Below are positions 1 to 5,574 of a DNA stretch of 10,037 bases, piece after piece; positions within the stretch are counted from its first letter, which is position 1, and every line of letters starts with the position of its first letter. Below the pieces are notes generated by a model that saw only the letters and a list, made by a program, of their open reading frames with translations, ran no database searches and was not told the DNA's origin. Both the position numbers and the translations under genes were made by a program. Source of the stretch: an uncultured Clostridia bacterium. Its GTDB lineage: Bacteria; Bacillota; Clostridia; Christensenellales; CAG-917. The stretch spans positions 1-10,037 of the forward strand of contig CAKQUV010000015.1 in NCBI GenBank assembly GCA_934277615.1, given 5' to 3'.

Positions 1-91
1 TGGCGGAAGCGGTGGGATTCGAACCCACGAACGAGTTACCCCGTTACCGCATTTCGAGTGCGGGCCGTTATGACCACTTCGATACACTTCC
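1..91 (-). tRNA. tRNA-Ser (anticodon CGA)
   Basis: Read on the minus strand, this folds as a complete class II tRNA. The 7-bp acceptor stem pairs GGAAGTG (91-85) with CGCTTCC and contains one U-G pair. The discriminator base is G, typical of tRNA-Ser, and the CCA end is encoded at 3-1. The anticodon stem CCGCA/TGCGG encloses the loop CTCGAAA, giving anticodon CGA, which reads UCG. A long variable arm with an AACG/CGTT stem and a T arm GTGGG-TTCGAAT-CCCAC complete the fold. The window starts exactly at the 3' end, so its terminator or downstream tRNAs are not visible. The gene overlaps the first unit of the 77-bp repeat array. Confidence 0.96.
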
Positions 92-326
92 GTATTGTAT
101 GTTGTCGGTGCGTTGAAGTGGGCATAGGTACGCGTGCGTACATACAGTGACCACTTCGATACACTTCCGTATTGTATGTTGTCAGTGCGTTGAAGTGGGC
201 GTAGGTACGCGTGCGTACATATAATGACCACTTCGATACACTTCCGTATTGTATGTTGTCAGTGCGTTGAAGTGGGCGTAGGTACGCGTGCGTACATATA
301 ATGACCACTTCGATACACTTCCGTAT
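71..326 (-). repeat. 77-bp tandem array carrying copies of the tRNA-Ser 5' end
   Basis: There are three full 77-bp units (71-147, 148-224, 225-301) and a 25-bp partial unit (302-326). The second and third units are identical; the first differs from them at four positions (107, 124, 145, 147). Each unit holds about 22 bp identical to the 5' end of the tRNA gene, at 71-92 (the real gene), 148-169, 225-246 and 302-323. That segment covers the acceptor 5' strand, the D-stem 5' strand and the GG of the D loop. The other 55 bp of each unit do not resemble the tRNA. They contain a near-palindrome GTACGC-GT-GCGTAC and a GAAGTGG that is complementary to the CCACTTC inside the tRNA-derived segment. The repeats fill the gap between the tRNA and its likely promoter, so they should be transcribed with it. 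They are not CRISPR, because the 'spacers' are the same in every unit. Confidence 0.97.
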
Positions 327-332
327 AATTTA

Positions 333-348
333 TTGCGTTTTCGCAATT
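333..348 (-). other. Leader hairpin just after the tRNA promoter
   Basis: The inverted repeat ATTGCG-TTTT-CGCAAT has a 6-bp stem and a 4-nt loop. It begins a few bases downstream of the predicted minus-strand transcription start near 351. It has no following T-run in the direction of tRNA transcription, so it is more likely a 5'-end structure of the leader RNA than a terminator. Confidence 0.5.
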
Positions 349-357
349 TGCTAACAC

Positions 358-386
358 ATTATAGTATATTATTTTTGATTTTGCAA
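358..386 (-). promoter_or_regulatory. Promoter for the tRNA-Ser transcript
   Basis: On the minus strand there is a -35 TTGCAA (386-381), a 17-bp spacer and a perfect -10 TATAAT (363-358). The predicted start is near 351, about 260 nt before the mature tRNA 5' end. The leader therefore contains the whole repeat array. No comparable promoter is seen inside the repeat units. Confidence 0.75.
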
Positions 387-397
387 CAAATTTTGTC

Positions 398-426
398 TTG
401 CATATCCGCATAATCTCAATTATACT
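398..426 (+). promoter_or_regulatory. Promoter for the membrane protein gene at 455
   Basis: TTGCAT (398-403), a 17-bp spacer and TATACT (421-426) form a plausible vegetative promoter divergent from the tRNA promoter. The two -35 boxes are 11 bp apart. A second TATAAT at 432-437 has no good -35 partner. Confidence 0.6.
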
Positions 427-454
427 GGTTTTATAATACTTAGGGGGAACTATT

Positions 455-1183
455 GTGTCCAAAATTTCAAAAACCGAAAAAATCTTGTATTCTTTGCTCG
501 GGTTGTCCGTCGCAATCATCGTCCTCGGTATACTGTTTTTGCTAAACGCAATGCAAGACATGTCCAATCCCGACAATATCGCGTTCTTTACCGCATTCAG
601 CAAAATCGACAACGTGCTTGCAAAATATATTGTCGTCATACTCACGATGAGCTGCGGAATTATGCTGTTTTCGAACGTGGCGTTGCGTTTTCCGAACAAG
701 AAACTGCGCAACGGGCTCACAATCGGCATTACGACGTTTGCTTTTGTGTTGACCTTGCCGCTTGTGTATGTGTTTATCGCAATTCTTCCGCTTGCGGCGA
801 AAGCCACGACAAGCGGTATGCCTGCCTTCGAGCAACTGAACGTCGTTGACCAAGTTATGCGCACGGACAATATTCTGGCAGGATTCATGGACTGGTTCGG
901 TAGCGGAGCGTTTCTTTGGGTGGTGCTTGTGTTTATGTTGCTTTTGTCCATACTATTCTTGCTTGAGCCGCTGTTTGCGGGCATTTGCGTTACGAAAGGC
1001 AAGATTCTCAATATCGTAGGCAAAAACAAGGACGGAAAAATCCGTCTCTTCACCACCGACGAATTGCCCGTGCTTAAGGCTCAACGTGAAGCAGAACAAG
1101 GCGAAGGCGAGCAAAAGAGCGAGGACGACGAGGCGAATTTGGAAATGCCTGTCGAAGTCGCTTGCGACGAAACGGCGGAATAA
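455..1183 (+). CDS. Four-helix membrane protein of unknown function
   Basis: A 242-aa protein that I do not recognise. Hydrophobic segments at about residues 10-31, 56-76, 87-115 and 150-172 predict four membrane helices with both ends in the cytoplasm. After the last helix comes a short soluble segment (about 173-207), then a strongly acidic tail (about 208-242) rich in Glu, Asp and Gln. The four-helix layout with a charged cytosolic tail recalls AmaP-like membrane anchors, but no Asp23-like or other signature is visible, so I do not assign it. The start is GTG at 455, chosen because AGGGGG (442-447) sits 7 nt upstream and no better start follows. The gene is monocistronic: it has its own promoter, and a terminator follows 20 nt after the stop. 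Confidence 0.85.
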   Translation: MSKISKTEKILYSLLGLSVAIIVLGILFLLNAMQDMSNPDNIAFFTAFSKIDNVLAKYIVVILTMSCGIMLFSNVALRFPNKKLRNGLTIGITTFAFVLTLPLVYVFIAILPLAAKATTSGMPAFEQLNVVDQVMRTDNILAGFMDWFGSGAFLWVVLVFMLLLSILFLLEPLFAGICVTKGKILNIVGKNKDGKIRLFTTDELPVLKAQREAEQGEGEQKSEDDEANLEMPVEVACDETAE

Positions 1184-1202
1184 CGAATATATGCCATATA
1201 AG

Positions 1203-1236
1203 GCGGGCGCAAAAATGCGCTCGCTTTTGTTTTTTC
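1203..1236 (+). terminator. Intrinsic terminator after the membrane protein gene
   Basis: A 9-bp stem GCGGGCGCA/TGCGCTCGC with one G-U pair and an AAAA loop is followed by TTTTGTTTTTT. It separates the membrane protein gene from the aminopeptidase downstream. Confidence 0.88.
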
Positions 1237-1245
1237 CCGTTACGC

Positions 1246-1274
1246 TTGATTTTCGTGCAAATACGGCTTATTAT
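1246..1274 (+). promoter_or_regulatory. Promoter for the ApeB-like aminopeptidase
   Basis: TTGATT (1246-1251), a 17-bp spacer and TATTAT (1269-1274) lie just after the preceding terminator and about 30 nt before the start codon. Confidence 0.55.
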
Positions 1275-1303
1275 ATCATTAGCAAACGAAAGGACTTGAA
1301 AAA

Positions 1304-2548
1304 ATGGATATTTGCACTTTTTTGGAAAAATCATATACCGCATACCACACCACGCTCAATTGTCAGTTCATACTCGAAAAGAACGGCTTTGAACAACTCG
1401 ACCTCGACAAAGAGTGGACTTTGACAAAAGGCGGCAAATATTACGTAACTAAAAACGACAGCGCGCTTATTGCGTTCAAAGCAGGCGAAAACTTTGCTTT
1501 CAATATCGCCGAAAGCCACACGGATTCGCCTTGCCTCAAAGTGAAGGGAAACAATCCCGTGCAAACGCCGGAAGGCGCGCGAGTAAACGTGGAAGAGTAC
1601 GGAGGACTTATCCTCTACTCCATGCTCGACGCACCGCTCAAAATCGCAGGACGCGTGCTTGAAAGACACGGCGACAAACTTGTGTCCAAAGTGGTCGAAA
1701 GCAAATACAACGTCCAAATTCCGTCCGTCGCGATACATCACAATCCCACCGTCAACAACGGCATGGCATTGAGCGTGCAAAAGGATATGTTGCCGCTTTT
1801 GGGCAACGTTGAAGACTTGTATTCCACTCTCTCGAAGGACGAAATCGTGGACGCGGACTTGTACGTAGTGCCTGCGACAACCCCCTATTACAGCGGCGTG
1901 AACGAGGAATATCTCTGCTCGCCGAGAATAGACAATCTCACAAGCGTGTATGCGTCTATGCAGGCAATCGTTGAATGCAATCCGCAAAACGTCGCGCTTG
2001 CGTGCTGCTTCGACAACGAGGAAGTGGGCAGCCGTACAAAGCAAGGGGCAAACTCCGCGCTTCTGCGCAACGTACTCAAAAAGATTGCGCGCGGCATGGG
2101 CAAGAGCAAGGACGAATTTATCTCCGCTTGCGAAAACGGTTTTATCCTCTCAATCGACAACGGACACGCTATGCACCCCTCCTTCCCCGAAAAGTCGGAT
2201 ATCAAAGAAAGAGTGTATCTCAACGGCGGTATTGTGATAAAACACCACACCAACTACTCGACGGACGGGTTCTCCTCCGCAGTGGTGAAAACAATGCTTG
2301 ACAAAGCAGGCGTTGAATATCAGGATTATTACAATCATTCGGATTTGCGTTGCGGCAGCACCATAGGTCTTATGACCAGCGCAAACCTTGCAATGAACGC
2401 TTGCGACATCGGTCTTGCGCAACTCGCAATGCACTCCGCAGTAGAAACCGTGGGAGCAACGGATATCGCAAAAATGCAAAAGTGCGTAAACGCTTTCCTA
2501 GGTTGCGCAATAGTGCAAAAAGGACAAAACGTAGAGATAAAGTTGTAA
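1304..2548 (+). CDS. apeB: M18 family metallo-aminopeptidase, ApeB-like
   Basis: A 414-aa cytosolic zinc aminopeptidase that removes N-terminal residues from peptides; M18 enzymes often prefer acidic N-termini. The M18 landmarks appear in order: HTDSP with metal ligand H72, PRIDNL with D210, FDNEEVGS with catalytic E239 and ligand E240, SIDNGHAMHP with D285, CGSTIG at 350-355, and the closing LAMHS with H377. This matches the ligand set known for aspartyl aminopeptidases. The length and HTDSP motif fit the ApeB subtype. There is no signal peptide. The start is ATG 1304, with AAAGGA (1289-1294) upstream. The gene has its own promoter and ends at a terminator shared with the convergent second M18 gene. 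The substrate is inferred from the family only. Confidence 0.95.
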   Translation: MDICTFLEKSYTAYHTTLNCQFILEKNGFEQLDLDKEWTLTKGGKYYVTKNDSALIAFKAGENFAFNIAESHTDSPCLKVKGNNPVQTPEGARVNVEEYGGLILYSMLDAPLKIAGRVLERHGDKLVSKVVESKYNVQIPSVAIHHNPTVNNGMALSVQKDMLPLLGNVEDLYSTLSKDEIVDADLYVVPATTPYYSGVNEEYLCSPRIDNLTSVYASMQAIVECNPQNVALACCFDNEEVGSRTKQGANSALLRNVLKKIARGMGKSKDEFISACENGFILSIDNGHAMHPSFPEKSDIKERVYLNGGIVIKHHTNYSTDGFSSAVVKTMLDKAGVEYQDYYNHSDLRCGSTIGLMTSANLAMNACDIGLAQLAMHSAVETVGATDIAKMQKCVNAFLGCAIVQKGQNVEIKL

Positions 2549-2602
2549 AACTCGCACTTAAACTTCGTTTTTTGCGCAAAACGACTATAATTTAAGCAAT
2601 TA

Positions 2603-2631
2603 AAAAGGACTTGCGATTTGCAAGTCCTTTT
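2603..2631. terminator. Bidirectional terminator between the two M18 genes
   Basis: A perfect 12-bp stem AAAAGGACTTGC/GCAAGTCCTTTT encloses a 5-nt loop. T-tracts lie on both sides: TTTT then TTTGTTTT on plus, and TTTTTAATT on minus. It serves both convergent aminopeptidase genes. Confidence 0.93.
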
Positions 2632-2655
2632 CGTTTGTTTTATATCTTAATCGGC

Positions 2656-4017
2656 TTACTCCACAAACGCTACGAACGCTTGGTGCGCCGTGTAAAGATC
2701 CGCTTTGGAGATAAGCTCATAAGGCGCGTGCATCGAGAGTACCGGAACGCCCATATCAACAGTGTCGATATTCATGTTGGAAATGAATTTTGCGACCGTT
2801 CCGCCTCCGCCGAGGTCCACTCTGCCGAGTTCGCCGGTTTGCCATACGATGCCTGCTTTTGCAAACACTTGGCGCAAATAGCCGATATACTCTGCGGAAG
2901 CGTCGTTGGAGCCGGACTTGCCGCGTGCGCCCGTAAACTTGTTCATTGTAACGCCAAAGTTGACGTGTCCTGCGTTCATATCCTCGAATGCGGAAGCAAA
3001 TGCAGGATCATAGCCTGCCGTTACGTCTGCGGAGATGCACTTGGAGTTTTCTCTCACGACGGACGGATTTGCGCCGTAGCTCTTTGCGATTTCATTTAGC
3101 AAGTCGTTGATGAGAACGCATTGCATGCCCGTGTTGCCCTCGGAGCCGATTTCTTCCTTGTCGGCGAGAATGCACATAACCGTTTGGTCGGTATTTGCCT
3201 CAAGGGTTGCGGTGATTTCGGGATAAGCGCACACTCTGTCGTCATGACCATAGCTTGCAACGAACGCTCTGTCAAAACCGACGTCCTTAGCCTTGACTGC
3301 AGGAACCGCCTCGAGTTCTGCGGAAATAAAGTCCTCTTCACAGATACCGTACTTGGCGTTGAGGATGTTCAAAACGCCTTTCTTGACTGCGTCTTTTTCA
3401 TCGCCCTTTACGGGGATACCGCCGACGAGCAAGTTGAGATTTTCCGCTTGGAAACCGTCCGCAATCGTCTTGGTATTGAGCTCTTGAGAAAGGTGCGGAA
3501 GCAAGTCCGTGATGTAGAACACGGGATCGTTTTCGTCCTCGCCGACATTGAGCGTAACTTTGCTGCCGTCTTTGAGAATCACTACGCCGTGAAGAGCAAG
3601 AGGAATGGTGAGCCATTGATACTTCTTGATGCCGCCGTAATAGTGCGTCTTGAGATACGCCATATCCGCTTTTTCATAGAGCGGAACTTGTTTGAGGTCA
3701 AGACGAGGGCTGTCAACGTGTGCAACGAGAATACGCACACCGTTCTTTGCCACGTCTGCCTTGCCCGCGCGGATGATGAAAAGTCCTTTGCCACGATTGT
3801 TGTAGTAGAGTTTGTCGCCGGGGTTGATTTTGTCTCCAAGCACGTACGCCTTGTAGCCTTGCGCCTCGATCATGGCGACGCTTTCCGCCACCACTTCCCT
3901 CTCGGTCTTGCCGTTGTCAAGGAATTTTTTGTAACCTTCTGCATATTCGCTGATGACGGAAAGTTGCTTCTCGTCCGCCAATGCGTAAACGTTTTGTCTT
4001 TTATAAGTGTAATCCAT
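2656..4017 (-). CDS. apeA: M18 family metallo-aminopeptidase, ApeA-like
   Basis: A 453-aa cytosolic metallo-aminopeptidase of the longer M18 subtype. Visible landmarks are AHVDSPRLDLK (H100), GHDDR (D260), ADKEEIGS (catalytic E288 and ligand E289), ISADV (D331) and LSMHAPYE (H430), so all expected metal ligands are present. It is clearly diverged from the M18 enzyme at 1304-2548 (HVDSP against HTDSP, plus a longer middle part), so the pair is not a recent duplication. The start is taken at 4017 because GAGG lies 5 nt upstream. The open frame runs on to 4110, but that extension would cross the promoter at 4049-4076. It is transcribed alone and converges on the other M18 gene. Confidence 0.95.
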   Translation of the reverse strand: MDYTYKRQNVYALADEKQLSVISEYAEGYKKFLDNGKTEREVVAESVAMIEAQGYKAYVLGDKINPGDKLYYNNRGKGLFIIRAGKADVAKNGVRILVAHVDSPRLDLKQVPLYEKADMAYLKTHYYGGIKKYQWLTIPLALHGVVILKDGSKVTLNVGEDENDPVFYITDLLPHLSQELNTKTIADGFQAENLNLLVGGIPVKGDEKDAVKKGVLNILNAKYGICEEDFISAELEAVPAVKAKDVGFDRAFVASYGHDDRVCAYPEITATLEANTDQTVMCILADKEEIGSEGNTGMQCVLINDLLNEIAKSYGANPSVVRENSKCISADVTAGYDPAFASAFEDMNAGHVNFGVTMNKFTGARGKSGSNDASAEYIGYLRQVFAKAGIVWQTGELGRVDLGGGGTVAKFISNMNIDTVDMGVPVLSMHAPYELISKADLYTAHQAFVAFVE

Positions 4018-4048
4018 AAAAGCCTCACAAAATTTATTTTCTGCCAAC

Positions 4049-4076
4049 ATTATACCACACCCGTGCGAAAAATCAA
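4049..4076 (-). promoter_or_regulatory. Promoter for the ApeA-like aminopeptidase
   Basis: On minus there is a -35 TTGATT (4076-4071), a 16-bp spacer and -10 TATAAT (4054-4049) preceded by TGTGG, which is an extended -10. The predicted start is near 4042, giving a leader of about 25 nt before the ATG at 4017. Confidence 0.8.
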
Positions 4077-4085
4077 CAAATGCGC

Positions 4086-4121
4086 CGATAATAAAAATAA
4101 TGCCCCGCAAAGAGCATCATT
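4086..4121 (-). terminator. Intrinsic terminator of the XRE repressor gene
   Basis: On minus, a 10-bp stem AATGATGCTC/GGGCATTATT with two wobble pairs and a 6-nt loop is followed by TTTTATTAT. The stem overlaps the stop codon of the repressor gene and lies just upstream of the ApeA promoter, isolating the two genes. Confidence 0.75.
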
Positions 4122-4320
4122 TTCTTCCCACAAGTTCGTCAAGCGAAACGTCAAAAATATCCGCGATTTTTACAAGCATAAATATGTCGGGCGTGCTGTA
4201 TCCGTTCTCATAATTGGACACCAAACTCTTTTTCCCGCCCAACATCTCCGCAAGCTCGCCTTGCGTCTTTCCATACAGTATTCGAAGCGCTTTGATATTC
4301 TTTCCGATTTCGTTTTTCAT
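4117..4320 (-). CDS. Small XRE-family (Cro/C1-type) transcriptional repressor
   Basis: A 67-aa protein that is almost entirely one XRE helix-turn-helix domain. It reads IGKNIKALR (5-13), then the DNA-binding core TQGELAEML...SLVSNYENG (19-40), then TPDIFMLVKIADIFDVSLDEL (43-63). There is no extra sensor domain, so an inducer, partner or simple titration must relieve repression. It is divergent from the TM2/SHOCT operon, and two identical-type operators lie between them, so it very probably represses that operon and itself. No ribosome binding site precedes the ATG at 4320. The predicted transcription start lies at or next to this ATG, so the mRNA may be leaderless. A direct homologue name cannot be given. 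Confidence 0.93.
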   Translation of the reverse strand: MKNEIGKNIKALRILYGKTQGELAEMLGGKKSLVSNYENGYSTPDIFMLVKIADIFDVSLDELVGRK

Positions 4321-4321
4321 A

Positions 4322-4350
4322 TTGACAATAGTACAAGTATTTTGTACAAT
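4322..4350 (+). promoter_or_regulatory. Promoter of the TM2/SHOCT operon
   Basis: A consensus -35 TTGACA (4322-4327), a 17-bp spacer and -10 TACAAT (4345-4350) make this one of the strongest promoters in the window. Operator 1 covers the spacer and enters the -10, so a bound repressor would block it. The predicted start is near 4357. Confidence 0.85.
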
Positions 4351-4357
4351 ATGTAAA
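4328..4357 (-). promoter_or_regulatory. Promoter of the XRE repressor gene
   Basis: On minus there is a -35 TTTACA (4357-4352), an 18-bp spacer and -10 TACTAT (4333-4328). The predicted start at 4321-4320 falls on the start codon. It overlaps the opposing operon promoter almost completely, and operator 1 covers its -10 and most of its spacer. Confidence 0.5.
4331..4347. promoter_or_regulatory. Operator 1 (17-bp palindrome)
   Basis: The inverted repeat GTACAA-N5-TTGTAC lies between and over the two face-to-face promoters. Its half-sites are identical to those of operator 2. It is the likely binding site of the divergently encoded XRE protein. Confidence 0.85.
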
Positions 4358-4360
4358 AAA

Positions 4361-4377
4361 GTACAAGTTGTTTGTAC
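4361..4377. promoter_or_regulatory. Operator 2 (17-bp palindrome)
   Basis: A second GTACAA-N5-TTGTAC lies exactly 30 bp from operator 1, roughly three helical turns, which suits cooperative binding on one DNA face. It sits just after the operon's predicted start and upstream of the repressor gene's -35. It could block elongation or initiation of the operon. Confidence 0.85.
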
Positions 4378-4401
4378 CTGTTTATGGAGGAGAAATCAAC
4401 A

Positions 4402-4839
4402 ATGAAAAGCAAAATGACAGCCGGGCTTTTGGCATTTTTTGTCGGAGGACTTGGCGTCCACAAGTTTTATCTCGGCGAAAACGGAATAGGCGTGGTGTAT
4501 CTGCTATTCTGTTGGACGGGCATCCCTGCTATTATCGCCTTTATCGAAGCGATAATACTTTTGACAATGAGCGACGAGGATTTTAACGCCAAATATAACG
4601 GCGTCGACAACACGCAAAAAGTCGTGCCCTCTGTTTACACACCCGTAGAAACGTCAAATGCCGTCAATCAACAGCCGACAGCCGTTAACGCACAATCGGC
4701 TCAATCAAAAGTTGCTCAATCGCCGCAAGTGGACGTCGCACAAACTCTTATGACTTACAAAAACTTGCTCGATACGGGCGTAATCACCCAAGAAGAATTC
4801 GACACGATTAAGCACAAATTGCTCAAACGCGGGGTGTAA
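4402..4839 (+). CDS. TM2 domain membrane protein with C-terminal SHOCT domain
   Basis: A 145-aa protein. Residues 5-55 form a TM2 domain: two membrane helices around GGLGVHKFYLGENGIG, the hallmark G-HKFYLG motif. A flexible linker rich in Gln, Asn, Val and Ser (about 66-110) leads to a SHOCT domain at about 112-143 (YKNLLDTGVITQEEFDTIKHKLL). SHOCT domains are short helical modules usually found at the C-terminal end of membrane or stress proteins, often thought to mediate protein contacts. The start at 4402 is preferred because GGAGGAG (4386-4392) lies 9 nt upstream. An in-frame ATG at 4384 overlaps that site. It is the first gene of a three-gene operon under the operator pair. Its biochemical role is unknown. 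Confidence 0.92.
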   Translation: MKSKMTAGLLAFFVGGLGVHKFYLGENGIGVVYLLFCWTGIPAIIAFIEAIILLTMSDEDFNAKYNGVDNTQKVVPSVYTPVETSNAVNQQPTAVNAQSAQSKVAQSPQVDVAQTLMTYKNLLDTGVITQEEFDTIKHKLLKRGV

Positions 4840-4840
4840 T

Positions 4841-5557
4841 ATGAGAAAAACCAACATATTTCTTTATATTTTGGTAGCACTCACGCTTTGTTGCGTTGTC
4901 CTCGGTATAGTCGGCGCAATAATGACGTATAACGACGTTCAAAAATATACTATAATAGAAACAAATGAGTATGGTTTTTCCACATCCATAGGCCATATCT
5001 ATCACGATTTGGAAGTTTCGTTAATAGTATCGGGAACAAGTCTACTTGCTCTTTCGTTACTATTTTTGTTGTTAGCACGCTTCGTGAAAATCAAAAATAG
5101 GCAATTGTTTGCAATCGGCGCAGTATTTGTATATCTCATTTGTATGATATTGCTGATACTTGCCACTACGACATACTATTCTTATGATGGTATCATACTT
5201 TATGCTCAGCGCATTGATATAGATCCAACGTGCTTGGCGTTGATGATTGCAACGGCAGTTATTTTGGGGGTGCTTGCAATTGCTACGATCGTTTATGTCG
5301 TTATAACAACGATTTCCGCAAAAAAGCATCCCGTTCTTCAACAAGCCGTACAGCGTCACAATCAACAATCCAATATATCATCCGACGCAACGCTTGCAAA
5401 TAGCAATGAAGAGACACCTACTATCCACCTCCTTTCCTATGAAGAAGGAGCGCGACAATTATTATCTTTCAAGTCGCTTTACGACTGCGGAATACTCACG
5501 GAAGAAGAGTTTATCGCGCAAAAACGACGGATAATCTCGTCAATAGATAATAAATGA
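4841..5557 (+). CDS. Four-helix membrane protein with C-terminal SHOCT domain
   Basis: A 238-aa protein with predicted helices at about 6-28, 58-82, 88-111 and 131-158, followed by a positive segment (AKKHP) that places the C-terminus inside the cell. A polar linker leads to a SHOCT domain at about 204-233 (LLSFKSLYDCGILTEEEF), clearly related to the one in the preceding protein. The membrane part is not recognised. The start is 1 nt after the stop of the upstream gene, and the only nearby ribosome site is a weak GGGGTG (4831-4836). Translation is therefore probably coupled to the TM2 gene. The gene is visibly more AT-rich than the aminopeptidase genes. Confidence 0.88.
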   Translation: MRKTNIFLYILVALTLCCVVLGIVGAIMTYNDVQKYTIIETNEYGFSTSIGHIYHDLEVSLIVSGTSLLALSLLFLLLARFVKIKNRQLFAIGAVFVYLICMILLILATTTYYSYDGIILYAQRIDIDPTCLALMIATAVILGVLAIATIVYVVITTISAKKHPVLQQAVQRHNQQSNISSDATLANSNEETPTIHLLSYEEGARQLLSFKSLYDCGILTEEEFIAQKRRIISSIDNK

Positions 5558-5574
5558 TTAATAAGAGGTAAAAA

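Noticed and set aside
36..308. Minus-strand open frame across the repeat array
   Set aside because: It runs through the tRNA and the repeats, has no ribosome site, and is open only because the 77-bp unit repeats.
71..326. CRISPR array
   Set aside because: The conserved 22-bp pieces are tRNA sequence and the 55-bp parts between them are nearly identical, so there are no unique spacers; no cas genes are present.
259..1056. Minus-strand open frame of 265 codons
   Set aside because: It is antisense to the membrane protein gene and runs into the promoters and repeat array; it has no ribosome site.
2570..2581. Perfect palindrome TTTTGCGCAAAA after the ApeB-like gene
   Set aside because: It is short and followed by no T-run or promoter parts; the strong terminator at 2603-2631 explains the region, and a 12-bp AT-rich palindrome can occur by chance.
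4018..4110. Extended N-terminus for the ApeA-like enzyme
   Set aside because: The region holds a good promoter with an extended -10, and the ATG at 4017 has its own ribosome site and begins the conserved family sequence.
3121..4356. Long plus-strand open frame of 411 codons
   Set aside because: It is antisense to the ApeA-like and repressor genes, which have clear family motifs; it crosses two promoters and a terminator and has no recognisable protein features.
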